A stretch of 13,520 nt of DNA from JBBIGV01 sp037447335 (GTDB lineage: Bacteria; Bacteroidota; Ignavibacteria; Ignavibacteriales; Ignavibacteriaceae): NCBI GenBank assembly GCA_037447335.1, contig JBBIGV010000083.1, forward strand, positions 1 to 13,520, in the 5' to 3' direction. A model generated the notes under the pieces. The model saw nothing but the letters and a program-made list of their open reading frames with translations, did no database searches and was not told the DNA's origin. Below, piece after piece: positions 6,122 to 13,490 of the stretch (within the stretch, counting starts at the first letter, position 1; the number at the start of each line of letters is the position of its first letter). The position numbers and the translations under genes were made by a program.

Positions 6122-7003
6122 CTAATTCCCTCTTGAGTTCTTTATACCGTTTATATGTTTTGTTTTATCAATGATATTGCCCTGCGGGTCAATAACACCC
6201 TGGTGGCATTGATAACATGTTTCAACCGACCATTGCCCGTGTCCGATATGCCCTTTAGGCGGCAGATCATGGCAAGAACCACACACCATTTGTGAACCAT
6301 CAACTTTGTTCCAGATTACCGTAAAGTTATTGCCAATCATTTTATCTTCAATATATGCAAACTGATTTATAGGATCGGCATCTGCTTTCAGGTATTCAAA
6401 ATTTCCATGGCAATATATATTTGAGCATGTTCCTGTGGATGGATCGTAAGCAGCATTGGATGCAACATTAAATACCGCAAGGTCTCCGAGAATTACTTCA
6501 GCAGGCGGCTCCGTATCAACATGCCCCGGGTCATAAATTGACTGAGGAACAACGTGGCAGGCTTCGCAAAAAACTTTTTTTCCGAGCATGTTATCATAGA
6601 GATGCTGTGCATGTGCCCCAACGGTTAGTTCGGTTGGGCTGGTATTACCGCTCAGATCGCGCGGAGGTGCAATACGCATCGGATCAGCAAGAACTCCATG
6701 GCAGGTGTTACATGCTTCGGGTCCGCCAGGATTTGAATGACAAGTGATGCAGCTTGCATCAACAATTCCGCCGCTGTAATCTGCAGCATGACATTGGCGG
6801 CAGTCTCTCATGTCCCAGTTATTTTTACGAATCAGCTTTCCATGAAAATTTTCGGAAGCAGGATTCATTATACCTTCTTTGTGAATACTTACTGAAGGCG
6901 CCTGTGGAATATCTTCCCGAAGTTTGCTGCAGCCGGCAGCTACTATCCCGAGAATGAGTAATGAAAGTATTGATATAAAATAGTATTTCATCTTATAATC
7001 CAT
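6122..7003 (-). CDS. Lipoprotein multiheme cytochrome c with CX4CH/CXXCH pair
   Basis: A predicted c-type cytochrome, 293 aa. The N-terminus is a lipoprotein signal: a hydrophobic stretch then the lipobox VAAGC, with the acylated Cys at 25. There are six CXXCH haem sites (C68, C85, C98, C146, C241, C263) and one CX4CH, CSNIYCH at C193. The order CX4CH followed by CXXCH, then 'DLPPKGHIGHG', matches a pattern known from Geobacter multiheme proteins (TIGR-type C4xCH/C2xCH domain), where CX4CH is also thought to hold haem. Further histidines (H131, H134, H252, H255, H258) could be second ligands. The role is inferred as membrane-tethered electron carrier of the operon. The start is uncertain: a second ATG at 6991 (Met5) gives MKYYFIS, a typical lipoprotein start, with GGA 7 bases upstream; the first ATG has no clear site. 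It lies 11 bases after the 401-aa gene and is the last of the operon. Confidence 0.88.
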   Translation of the reverse strand: MDYKMKYYFISILSLLILGIVAAGCSKLREDIPQAPSVSIHKEGIMNPASENFHGKLIRKNNWDMRDCRQCHAADYSGGIVDASCITCHSNPGGPEACNTCHGVLADPMRIAPPRDLSGNTSPTELTVGAHAQHLYDNMLGKKVFCEACHVVPQSIYDPGHVDTEPPAEVILGDLAVFNVASNAAYDPSTGTCSNIYCHGNFEYLKADADPINQFAYIEDKMIGNNFTVIWNKVDGSQMVCGSCHDLPPKGHIGHGQWSVETCYQCHQGVIDPQGNIIDKTKHINGIKNSRGN

Positions 7004-7014
7004 GTTTTTTCAAA

Positions 7015-8220
7015 TTATTTAGCGCCATGACAATAGCCGCAGAACCCGACACCCGCAGGCGAAAACGGTTTTGCGCTTGTATGGCAATTAAAGCAAACAG
7101 AACCTTCACTGTCGTGCCAGTCGCCATGGACATTTCTCATAAAACCAGATGCATGAGTTTTGGGATTTGTTCCTTTTATTCCATCACTATCGAGATGGCA
7201 GGTAATGCAAGAAGGATCATTACCATGAAGATCATGGCAGGATGCACATCTTTCAATATCTCTTCTTGCCAGAATAGCATGCTCTCCTCCTCCGGTGCCA
7301 ACTCCAATAGTGAAGAAGTTCGGCTTCAGGTGAGAGGAAGGAATAATTCCGCTGAGTGCAAAATCATAATTATCCGATTGATGGCATGTTGAACAGAAGG
7401 TTTCAATCTGATGACAGGATTGACAGTCGGCTGTTTTTCCTTTCGCATCAATTCCATGAATGAAGCGATAATTCAATTCGTGAACCCGGGAGATTTTTTG
7501 CTGCTTTACTCCATCAACATAATTGCTTGGTGAGTAAGGCATGTAAAAATCATTACCGATGTTTTGCTCTGTTATCATCGTAGTTGCAACGTGACAATCT
7601 TCGCAGGAATTATTGTCGTGGCACATAACACAATTTGCATCAAACGCTGAGGCGGAGAATTTATGAGTTTTCATAAATGATGCACTCTTGTGCGACTGTG
7701 GAATTAAATTGGCAGTTGATATATGGCATGCTTCGCAAGAGTTAGTTGCGATTTTTGTTTCACCATGACAGGAGTAGCAATCTTCCATAAGCGGGTGGGG
7801 CTGCTTTACCTGAAAGCTGTAGTCAGCCTTATCGAATCCTTTATGACAGCTTTCACACTCCATCTTCTGATCAACTATATGGAAGCTGTGATCAAAAATC
7901 AGATCATTTTTTTTCTTCATCAGGGGTTCATACCTGTCTTCGTAATGACACGTTACACACTGATCAGTATCACTAACATCGTGGCACATTTCACAGTTGT
8001 TGTGGTTAGGGAAAATTCTGTCATTAAGCGATTTGCTCTCTGTAACTCCCTGATGGCAGGCGGCACACTCTACTAAGTCTGCATGGAGCTGATGAGAAAA
8101 TTTGATAACTTCTTCATTTCCTGCAAAAGCAGCTTTTTTAGGTAGGGCAGTAAATGCCGCAATAAGAAGCATTGTAACTGCAACTACAAGGATAAAAGTA
8201 TATAAGTAGGTTAATTTCAT
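7015..8220 (-). CDS. Periplasmic multiheme cytochrome c with 14 CXXCH motifs
   Basis: A 401-aa protein with 14 haem-binding CXXCH sites (Cys at 52, 76, 88, 122, 148, 162, 197, 206, 266, 276, 325, 338, 376 and 394), about one per 25 residues after the signal. Residues 1-33 are a signal peptide or anchor (hydrophobic 8-25, possible cleavage AFA/G). The first part ('IKFSHQLHADLVECAACH', 'HNNCEMCH', 'CVTCH', 'FDHSFHIVDQKMECESCHKGF') has the c7/c3-type spacing in which a His ahead of each motif serves as sixth ligand. A longer haem-free stretch, 211-265, splits it into an eight-haem and a six-haem half. It is probably the electron wire that meets or fills the porin encoded one base upstream. The ATG follows the porin's TAA after one base, so the two are likely translated in a coupled way. 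The protein family is not assigned beyond multiheme cytochrome c. Confidence 0.92.
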   Translation of the reverse strand: MKLTYLYTFILVVAVTMLLIAAFTALPKKAAFAGNEEVIKFSHQLHADLVECAACHQGVTESKSLNDRIFPNHNNCEMCHDVSDTDQCVTCHYEDRYEPLMKKKNDLIFDHSFHIVDQKMECESCHKGFDKADYSFQVKQPHPLMEDCYSCHGETKIATNSCEACHISTANLIPQSHKSASFMKTHKFSASAFDANCVMCHDNNSCEDCHVATTMITEQNIGNDFYMPYSPSNYVDGVKQQKISRVHELNYRFIHGIDAKGKTADCQSCHQIETFCSTCHQSDNYDFALSGIIPSSHLKPNFFTIGVGTGGGEHAILARRDIERCASCHDLHGNDPSCITCHLDSDGIKGTNPKTHASGFMRNVHGDWHDSEGSVCFNCHTSAKPFSPAGVGFCGYCHGAK

Positions 8221-8221
8221 G

Positions 8222-9505
8222 TTACATCAGATTTAAGTTATTATTAAACCAGTAGTTTATTTTGAAAAACAGCCTGAGGTCATTCTTATAAATTTTATTA
8301 TCCATGTATTGACCCTGCAAATCGAATGATAAATACCTGAAAGGTCTTACATTTATTCCCGCCAGAAGTGTTGTCAGGTTATTCTTTTCCGAATCTTTCG
8401 AAAGCTTGTAAGCTGTGTATGCGAATCCAACCGAAGGAGTAAGCAATCCTTCAAGGAATGAATAAGCCGAATGAAGAGAGATTGCATCAATTTCACCGGC
8501 ATAACCAAGATTCTTCCTGTAGTTGATTGTTCCCCAGCGGGTAGCTAAACCGGCTGTAATCCTCTGCGATGTTTCATCATCCCGATAATTTACATTACCA
8601 AATCTTCCGATTGCGGTAAAGTTTTTATCAATTTTATAATCGGCTCCGAGTTCGATCTCCTGGGTATTGCCGTAATCAAAAACAGAAAAGATTGAATTGT
8701 AGCGTATCCTGGGTTCTCTGTAATTGTAGTAAATATTTATTCCGAGGTCTTCTATTTGTTCATACCTTCCGTTGAGTTCAATTCTTGAAGTTTTCTCAAA
8801 GTTAAGGTCGTACTCGTAACGGACATCGGCAGAGAAAATCTTTTCCAAATAATAAGAAGCATCGCCGGTCAGAAATTCAAACTGGGTTGAATTGTTTCTT
8901 ATAAGAACCTTGATAGGATTAAGATCGGCATCAAGCCTGCTTGCCCAGTAATCCTGCGGTTTGAAATTTTTCTTCACATAACCTGCACCAAACTGGAAAT
9001 CCTGAAGAGCTGTGGTAGATAACCTGCCACCCAGAATATTATTGTCTTCCCAGTCGTTAATTAATTCTAATTTTTGATAAGCCGGCACATTACCGCCGTA
9101 AAAAGCAGTTAGCTTCACGTCCCACCTTCGCAGGTCGAGATGAACACCATCAAAAATACCTCCGACAACACTCTTAAAAATCGGCTGCCTTCCAAGTTTA
9201 ATGGTAGCTACATCAAAGAGATTTCTTGCTTCAAAAAAGAGGTTGTAAAATCGAAGCCGCGGATCATCCTTAATTTCTTTTGAAAGATCATTTTCAAAAT
9301 TCAGGCTGGTCCGTAAAGAAAAATTATCCTGGTTTATATTCAGCGCCAGCATCTGAAAAGAACGGATGTAAATATTGGAAACATCTGCGGTATCAAAACG
9401 CTCGAATGTATATACTGAAGATGAAAACCTTCCGTTTATATTTTGTGCCTGTATGGCTGAAGTATAAATTATCAGGAACGCCGTTAAAGTATATAATATT
9501 TTCAT
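8222..9505 (-). CDS. Predicted outer-membrane beta-barrel (porin-like) of a cytochrome conduit
   Basis: A 427-aa protein with a signal peptide (MKILYTLTAFLIIYTSAIQA/Q) and no cysteine in the mature chain. The rest is a series of alternating polar/hydrophobic strands rich in Tyr, Phe and Asn ('FSLRTSLNFEN', 'TIKLGRQPIF', 'VKLTAFYGGN', 'GLATRWGTINYRKNLG', 'FDLQGQYMDN', 'LRLFFKINYWFNN'), the pattern of an outer-membrane barrel. There is room for about 16-20 strands; I could not fix the number. The last strand ends KINYWFNN, followed by a short tail NLNLM rather than a terminal aromatic. No haem motif and no enzyme signature. Set between a tetraheme and a 14-heme cytochrome gene (30 bases and 1 base), it is most simply the sheath of a porin-cytochrome conduit, comparable in role to MtrB/PioB-type barrels. 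I see no sequence similarity to those and infer the role from position. Confidence 0.78.
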   Translation of the reverse strand: MKILYTLTAFLIIYTSAIQAQNINGRFSSSVYTFERFDTADVSNIYIRSFQMLALNINQDNFSLRTSLNFENDLSKEIKDDPRLRFYNLFFEARNLFDVATIKLGRQPIFKSVVGGIFDGVHLDLRRWDVKLTAFYGGNVPAYQKLELINDWEDNNILGGRLSTTALQDFQFGAGYVKKNFKPQDYWASRLDADLNPIKVLIRNNSTQFEFLTGDASYYLEKIFSADVRYEYDLNFEKTSRIELNGRYEQIEDLGINIYYNYREPRIRYNSIFSVFDYGNTQEIELGADYKIDKNFTAIGRFGNVNYRDDETSQRITAGLATRWGTINYRKNLGYAGEIDAISLHSAYSFLEGLLTPSVGFAYTAYKLSKDSEKNNLTTLLAGINVRPFRYLSFDLQGQYMDNKIYKNDLRLFFKINYWFNNNLNLM

Positions 9506-9535
9506 TATGTCTGGTTCGGTTTATTTTATATAAAA

Positions 9536-10099
9536 TTATTCTTTGGGGACATCATGTTTAATTTCTTCCCAGAGATCCTCAAAATCCCTTGCCATAAAGG
9601 TGGGGCTTTCAGGGTTATGGCAGTGAACGCATAAATCTTCCCTGGTGTTTGGAATGAACAATCCGTTTTTAACTGCCAGTTCTCTGTCCTTCATAACAGG
9701 AATACTCTTATAATCATCACCTGCGCCATGGCAGGTTTCACACTGCACGCCATCTTCAACTTTGAACTTAGGTTTTAGCAGCGACTCATCAACATCAAAA
9801 CCACTTGCGTGACATTTCAGGCAGAAGCCGGTTTCCACTGCGGGGGTTTTGTAACCAAGATTTGCCGCAATCATATCAGATTTTTCACTTTTTAATGTAT
9901 TGTAAGCCTGTGCGTGTTTGCTGTTTTTCCAGATTTCGAGCTGTCTGCCCTGCTTTTCGGTTTTGTGGCACATGCCGCAGGCTTCAACTCCGATAAATGC
10001 ATGCTGTTTGGGTTCATCAGGATAGGAAAATTTTTGTGTGAAGAGATATCCTACAGTGGATATAAAGAATGTAAGAAGTAACAGTAGAGAATTAGCCAT
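9536..10099 (-). CDS. Tetraheme cytochrome c554-type protein with N-terminal signal/anchor
   Basis: A 187-aa predicted c-type cytochrome. Residues 4-20 are hydrophobic without an obvious cleavage site, so it may stay anchored in the inner membrane facing the periplasm. Four CXXCH sites start at C41, C93, C120 and C157. The layout 'GVEACGMCH...IWKNSKHAQAY...GFCLKCHASGFD...GVQCETCHGAGDDYKS...LCVHCHNP' is that of the cytochrome c554/c-prime family, and the same layout recurs in the 701-aa cytochrome upstream. A role as donor between the quinone or periplasmic pool and the conduit is inference. AAGGGAG stands 5 bases before the ATG, the best ribosome site in the window, fitting the first or second gene of the operon. 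The C-terminal 25 residues are charged and haem-free. Confidence 0.9.
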   Translation of the reverse strand: MANSLLLLLTFFISTVGYLFTQKFSYPDEPKQHAFIGVEACGMCHKTEKQGRQLEIWKNSKHAQAYNTLKSEKSDMIAANLGYKTPAVETGFCLKCHASGFDVDESLLKPKFKVEDGVQCETCHGAGDDYKSIPVMKDRELAVKNGLFIPNTREDLCVHCHNPESPTFMARDFEDLWEEIKHDVPKE

Positions 10100-10153
10100 A
10101 ACGTCTCCCTTCTAAAAAATTATTGGTTCCGGCAAAAACAAATTTTTAATACC

Positions 10154-10185
10154 GGGAGAACCGTTAAGTAAATACCGATTCTCCC
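10154..10185 (-). terminator. Intercistronic stem-loop, weak terminator or attenuator
   Basis: GGGAGAA (10154-10160) pairs with TTCTCCC (10179-10185). In minus-strand RNA the stem extends to 9 bp with one G-U pair and a 14-base loop. No T run follows directly (CGGTATTAAAAA), so it may only slow or process the transcript between the nine-heme cytochrome gene and the four-gene block rather than end it. Confidence 0.35.
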
Positions 10186-10201
10186 ATCAGAATTTAAGAT
10201 A

Positions 10202-12307
10202 TTATTTTATAAGAATCATCTTCTTTGTTTCTATAAAGGAACCATTTCCGTAAACAGAATTAGCCTCTATCATGTACAAATATACTCCGGAAGCTAATTG
10301 CCTGCCGGCAGATGAAGTATTGAATACAGCCTGATGATATCCGGCAGATTGAACACCATTAACTAACTCCATAACCCTCTCACCGGTAATCGAGTAAACC
10401 GAAATTTTAACATTACTCTCATAAGGCAGAGAATATCGTATTGTTGTTGTCGGATTAAACGGATTGGGATAATTCTGGAATAAAGAATATTCAACCAAAG
10501 TTATCGGTGCATCATCCACACTCACCATTCCGCCAATTGCCATTAAGGATTGCCTTAATACATCAAAAGTAAACATAGCATTGTGCATACCTTTGCTTCC
10601 TTCGTTTTTCATAATTTGATAGTTAAAATATGCTTTATTGATGTTCACGTCGTTTGTATCTCTTATCATTTGCCATGCAATTGAATCAATACCTGCAGGC
10701 GGCAAGGCTATTCTCAAAGCCTTTAATAATCCGTCCACTTCTTTTGGTATGCTTTCGATTATGCCGTTTCCATCGTAATCAGCGCGGGCAATAAAGTCAT
10801 CCCAGCTATTCTTTTGACCATGGCATGGAACGCATGAGGTTGTATGATAATAATTTGTCTCAGGATTATAGAGTGCAAAAGTGTGTCCGCCAACTTTATC
10901 TCTGTCAGGATTGCCGATCTCGGTGGTAGCCGGCATATGGCAGGTAACACAACTATGCTCTGTAGCAAGGTTATGCGGGCTGCTAAGGTAGGGATTACCA
11001 AACGAAGCAGCATTTTTTCCCAACAATACATCTGTCTGAACAGAATAATGAGGACCCCAAAAAGCGGATGTAACCTGTGTTAGCGAATAAGTATCTGCGT
11101 TTCTTCTGCCCTTGTGGCAATTAAAACAAAGCTGTCCGGTTCCTCCTGTAGTATATTGAAACCCGTTTGCAAGTGTATCTGAACCTGCAGGAGTAAACCT
11201 TAATGAAGCAGTATTAGTATTTCCGTGCGGGTCATGGCAGGTCTGACAACTCAGATGAGTATGATTTGCTCTGGTCCAACCTGTTGTATTTGTTGTTAAG
11301 CCATTAGTGAAATTAACAAAACCCTGTCCATCATGACACCTTATACAATTACTCAGGTTATTGTTCTGTGAAGCAGTGCCCTGTGCAAAACTGCCAGACC
11401 AAACCGGTTCGCCATGAGCTGAGTTCTGCCATTGAACATATTTGTTGTATCTCCATGGACTATCATGGCATGGCGAACATACGCCGCTCTCAAGAGAAAT
11501 CTGAATTTTATTCACATTTCCTCCCATAGCATGCTCGCCGCCTGGTCCGTGGCAGCTTTCGCATCCAACCGTGGCACGATTAACTAAACCAGTGTACTGA
11601 GTTTTGAGAGTATCCCATTTTCCGGCATTTGGTGGTCCTTGCCAAACCCATCCCAACTGTGCGGCAACATCATCGAACCCGTTATTCGAGGCTGGAAGGT
11701 TATAGTCATATCCTGTTGTATGACACTTCATACAATCGGTATTATATATGGATGGACCGGTAGTAATTCTGTTCTTAAACATGTTTGCATGCCCCGAATC
11801 TTTCCACCTGTTAAAAATTTCTATAAACCTTGGTGTATTCTGATGGCAGGTCATACAATTGGGGTAAGTTGCAGTAACACCATCAAAATTACCAACACCA
11901 ACAAAGTTAGCTGCGTAAATAGTTTTCGTTGTATCGTGAGACCCGCTTGCCGTTGTAATTGATAAGCCTACCTGATAGGCTCCTGTAACATCGGGCAGAA
12001 ACTGGACCCAGGACGGATCGATATTTTCCAGTACAGTGGCTGAACCGGCAGGTTTAGATAAAAGTGTGAACACAGCCGATAGTATCGGATCAGTACCTGC
12101 GATATTTTTTGCTGATAAATAAACATATGTTTGATTGGCTACTACATCCAGACCTGTTGCAATCGAATTTGTAGTGAACTGAAGTGTTTCTAATCGGTGG
12201 GGCGACATCCACTCGTTAACAATTTTTGCCCTTTGCGCCAAAGTGGAGTTAATCATCAGGCTAAGGACAATTGTAAGGACAAACAATAGTAACTGTTTTA
12301 ATTTCAT
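10202..12307 (-). CDS. T9SS-exported nine-heme cytochrome c (cell-surface candidate)
   Basis: A 701-aa fusion of a multiheme cytochrome with a type IX sorting tail. Residues 1-24 are a signal peptide (STLAQ). Residues 40-135 form a PKD/Ig-like beta-sandwich ('LLSKPAGSATVLENIDPSWVQF', 'PDVTGAYQVGLSI'). Residues 148-500 hold nine CXXCH sites (Cys at 151, 192, 249, 277, 321, 354, 394, 453 and 492). The first four repeat the tetraheme c554 layout ('IFNRWKDSGHANMF', 'CMKCHTTGYD', 'GCESCHGPGGEH'). Residues 508-518 (RADYDGNGIIE) look like a calcium-binding EF/dockerin-type loop, though position 12 is Pro instead of an acid. A helical stretch (521-595) follows, then the T9SS tail 608-701 ('YSLFQNYPNPFNPTTTI...LASGVYLYMIEA...TKKMILIK'). 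The tail predicts export across the outer membrane, so the haems should face the outside. GAGG stands 6 bases before the ATG. It lies 102 bases upstream of the four-gene cytochrome/porin block, same strand. Confidence 0.93.
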   Translation of the reverse strand: MKLKQLLLFVLTIVLSLMINSTLAQRAKIVNEWMSPHRLETLQFTTNSIATGLDVVANQTYVYLSAKNIAGTDPILSAVFTLLSKPAGSATVLENIDPSWVQFLPDVTGAYQVGLSITTASGSHDTTKTIYAANFVGVGNFDGVTATYPNCMTCHQNTPRFIEIFNRWKDSGHANMFKNRITTGPSIYNTDCMKCHTTGYDYNLPASNNGFDDVAAQLGWVWQGPPNAGKWDTLKTQYTGLVNRATVGCESCHGPGGEHAMGGNVNKIQISLESGVCSPCHDSPWRYNKYVQWQNSAHGEPVWSGSFAQGTASQNNNLSNCIRCHDGQGFVNFTNGLTTNTTGWTRANHTHLSCQTCHDPHGNTNTASLRFTPAGSDTLANGFQYTTGGTGQLCFNCHKGRRNADTYSLTQVTSAFWGPHYSVQTDVLLGKNAASFGNPYLSSPHNLATEHSCVTCHMPATTEIGNPDRDKVGGHTFALYNPETNYYHTTSCVPCHGQKNSWDDFIARADYDGNGIIESIPKEVDGLLKALRIALPPAGIDSIAWQMIRDTNDVNINKAYFNYQIMKNEGSKGMHNAMFTFDVLRQSLMAIGGMVSVDDAPITLVEYSLFQNYPNPFNPTTTIRYSLPYESNVKISVYSITGERVMELVNGVQSAGYHQAVFNTSSAGRQLASGVYLYMIEANSVYGNGSFIETKKMILIK

Positions 12308-12679
12308 TTACAACCTCAAATTTTATGGTCATTAAATTTATGACGGAGATTTCTTCCCAAAAATTACACCAATTTTGTTGTTGAAGAATCCATCATTTCT
12401 TGATTGCTTACTACCATTTATGAGAAAGAGCAGAATCTAATTCTCGATTAAGAGAAGAATATTTAGATTTATAATTATAGCATTTAAATCAACACCGAAT
12501 TAAATCGGTATAAGTTATTCTTCACCCGTAAATTAATTATTTGAAGTTATAAACACAAAAAATTTCGGTTAACATTATGTTTTTTCCAGTGCTGTCCAAA
12601 ATATTTTTTAAAGATTTAATTAAATTGTGGCAAAGCAAAGGACAAATAACCATTAAGTTTTAATATTAAGGCAATAAAG
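12308..12679. other. Gene-free AT-rich stretch upstream of the nine-heme cytochrome
   Basis: No reading frame, RNA gene or clear promoter could be supported here. The minus strand has a TAATTTTTG at about 12358-12366, one base longer than the Bacteroidota -7 consensus and without a convincing partner, so I do not call it. The operon promoter presumably lies in this stretch. Confidence 0.5.
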
Positions 12680-12758
12680 AGTCCCGACTACTGTCGGGAC
12701 TGAATATTTGTAGATAAATTCGACAGACAGAGAATTCGGAGTTCCGTAGGGACGAAAT
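12680..12758. repeat. Dispersed-repeat-like stretch with two hairpins
   Basis: A 9-bp hairpin, AGTCCCGAC-TACT-GTCGGGACT (12680-12701), then a linker, then TTCGGAGTTCCGTAGGGACG, in which GTTCC-GTA-GGGAC (12741-12753) forms a small hairpin with one G-U pair. From memory, phrases like 'TTCCGTAGGGACGAAAT' recur as intergenic repeats in Bacteroidota/Ignavibacteria genomes; that is recollection, not a search result. There is no adjacent gene for the hairpin to terminate on either strand. Confidence 0.4.
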
Positions 12759-13196
12759 AAAAAAATTGTTTTGTACAGATATGGTTATTTCGGAATAGTT
12801 TATTCTTTCGTTTCTTTTATCCGGAATTTAATCCTGAACTAATTCAAGATTCATCATTAGCATTCTTGCTGAAAAAAATATCCATTCAATACATACCGTA
12901 GCCAGAACATTAAAAGTATCCATCTGACAAAAAGGAGATTAAGATATTTTTTAATAAAAAATTTTTTTGTGCACAATGTATCCTGAAGAAAAACGGGAGA
13001 TTGGATTCCCGGCCTGATATCCGATGAAATCGGTAAAAACCAATAGAATTCTGATCTCAAGGTGCTTCAGTTTATTTTTTCATTAATTTTATTGCGTCTG
13101 AATACGTTTTTATTTATACTAAGCCAAGTCAATCGTGTGATTTTTAAACAAGCTATCCATCTACCAACTAAAATAAGCGGTGCGATTGTGTGTAAG

Positions 13197-13433
13197 AAAT
13201 CCACTACAATTCGTTTCCAGGTTGCTGTTGAAAGTGATGTAACTTTGAAAATGTTCAACGTGCTAGGACAGGAAGTTGCAAATGTTCTCAATTCAAAGAT
13301 TGAAGCAGGATTCCACGAAGTGCTGTTCGATGCAAGCGGATTGAACAGCGGCGTTTATTTCTATCAGCTTCAGGCAAGAGGTGTTGATGGAAAGGACTAT
13401 AACTCAACTAAGAAGATGCTGCTAACGAAATAA
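13197..13433 (+). pseudogene. Orphan T9SS C-terminal sorting domain (gene remnant)
   Basis: The only coding-like sequence on the plus strand. From 13200 it translates to 'STTIRFQVAVESDVTLKMFN' and on through 'LGQEV', 'DASGLNSGVYFYQLQA' and 'NSTKKMLLTK' to a TAA at 13431-13433, a near-complete type A sorting tail. The usual opening QNYPNPFNP is missing and no secreted protein precedes it. The frame stays open back to a GTG at 13062, but that part (46 residues) has no signal peptide of normal form, no ribosome site and no recognised domain. Within it, 'HLPTKISGAIV' (about 13158-13190) looks like a worn second copy of the 'NPTTKISFAIP' style. Most likely a deletion or recombination left only the tail. 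A functional short protein is less likely because it could not reach the T9SS. Confidence 0.7.
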
Positions 13434-13450
13434 AATAATTATCTTCGTCA

Positions 13451-13490
13451 CCGTAGGACAGATCATTAATCTGTCCTGCGGATGTTTTTC
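13451..13490 (+). repeat. 27-base palindrome, REP-like, copy 2, with T tract
   Basis: CCGTAGGACAGAT (13451-13463) pairs with ATCTGTCCTGCGG (13469-13481) over 13 bp with one G-T pair and a 5-base loop. The core 13453-13479 aligns base for base with 3940-3966. On the plus strand it is followed by ATGTTTTTC, so it could also end transcription behind the orphan T9SS tail 17 bases upstream. Confidence 0.65.

Noticed and set aside
7027..8076. Cys-rich frames on the plus strand (7027-7392 and 7723-8076)
   Set aside because: They are antisense to the 14-heme cytochrome. Their open state follows from its repeated CXXCH codons, and they lack a start context.
12857..13060. 67-aa frame on the minus strand in the gene-free region
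   Set aside because: It starts with TTG, has no ribosome site and no recognisable domain, and its Phe/Leu/Tyr-rich composition reflects AT-rich non-coding DNA.
13062..13199. N-terminal part of a possible 123-aa plus-strand gene
   Set aside because: GTG start with no ribosome site and no proper signal peptide; only the sorting tail from about 13200 is recognisable, so I call a remnant rather than a gene.
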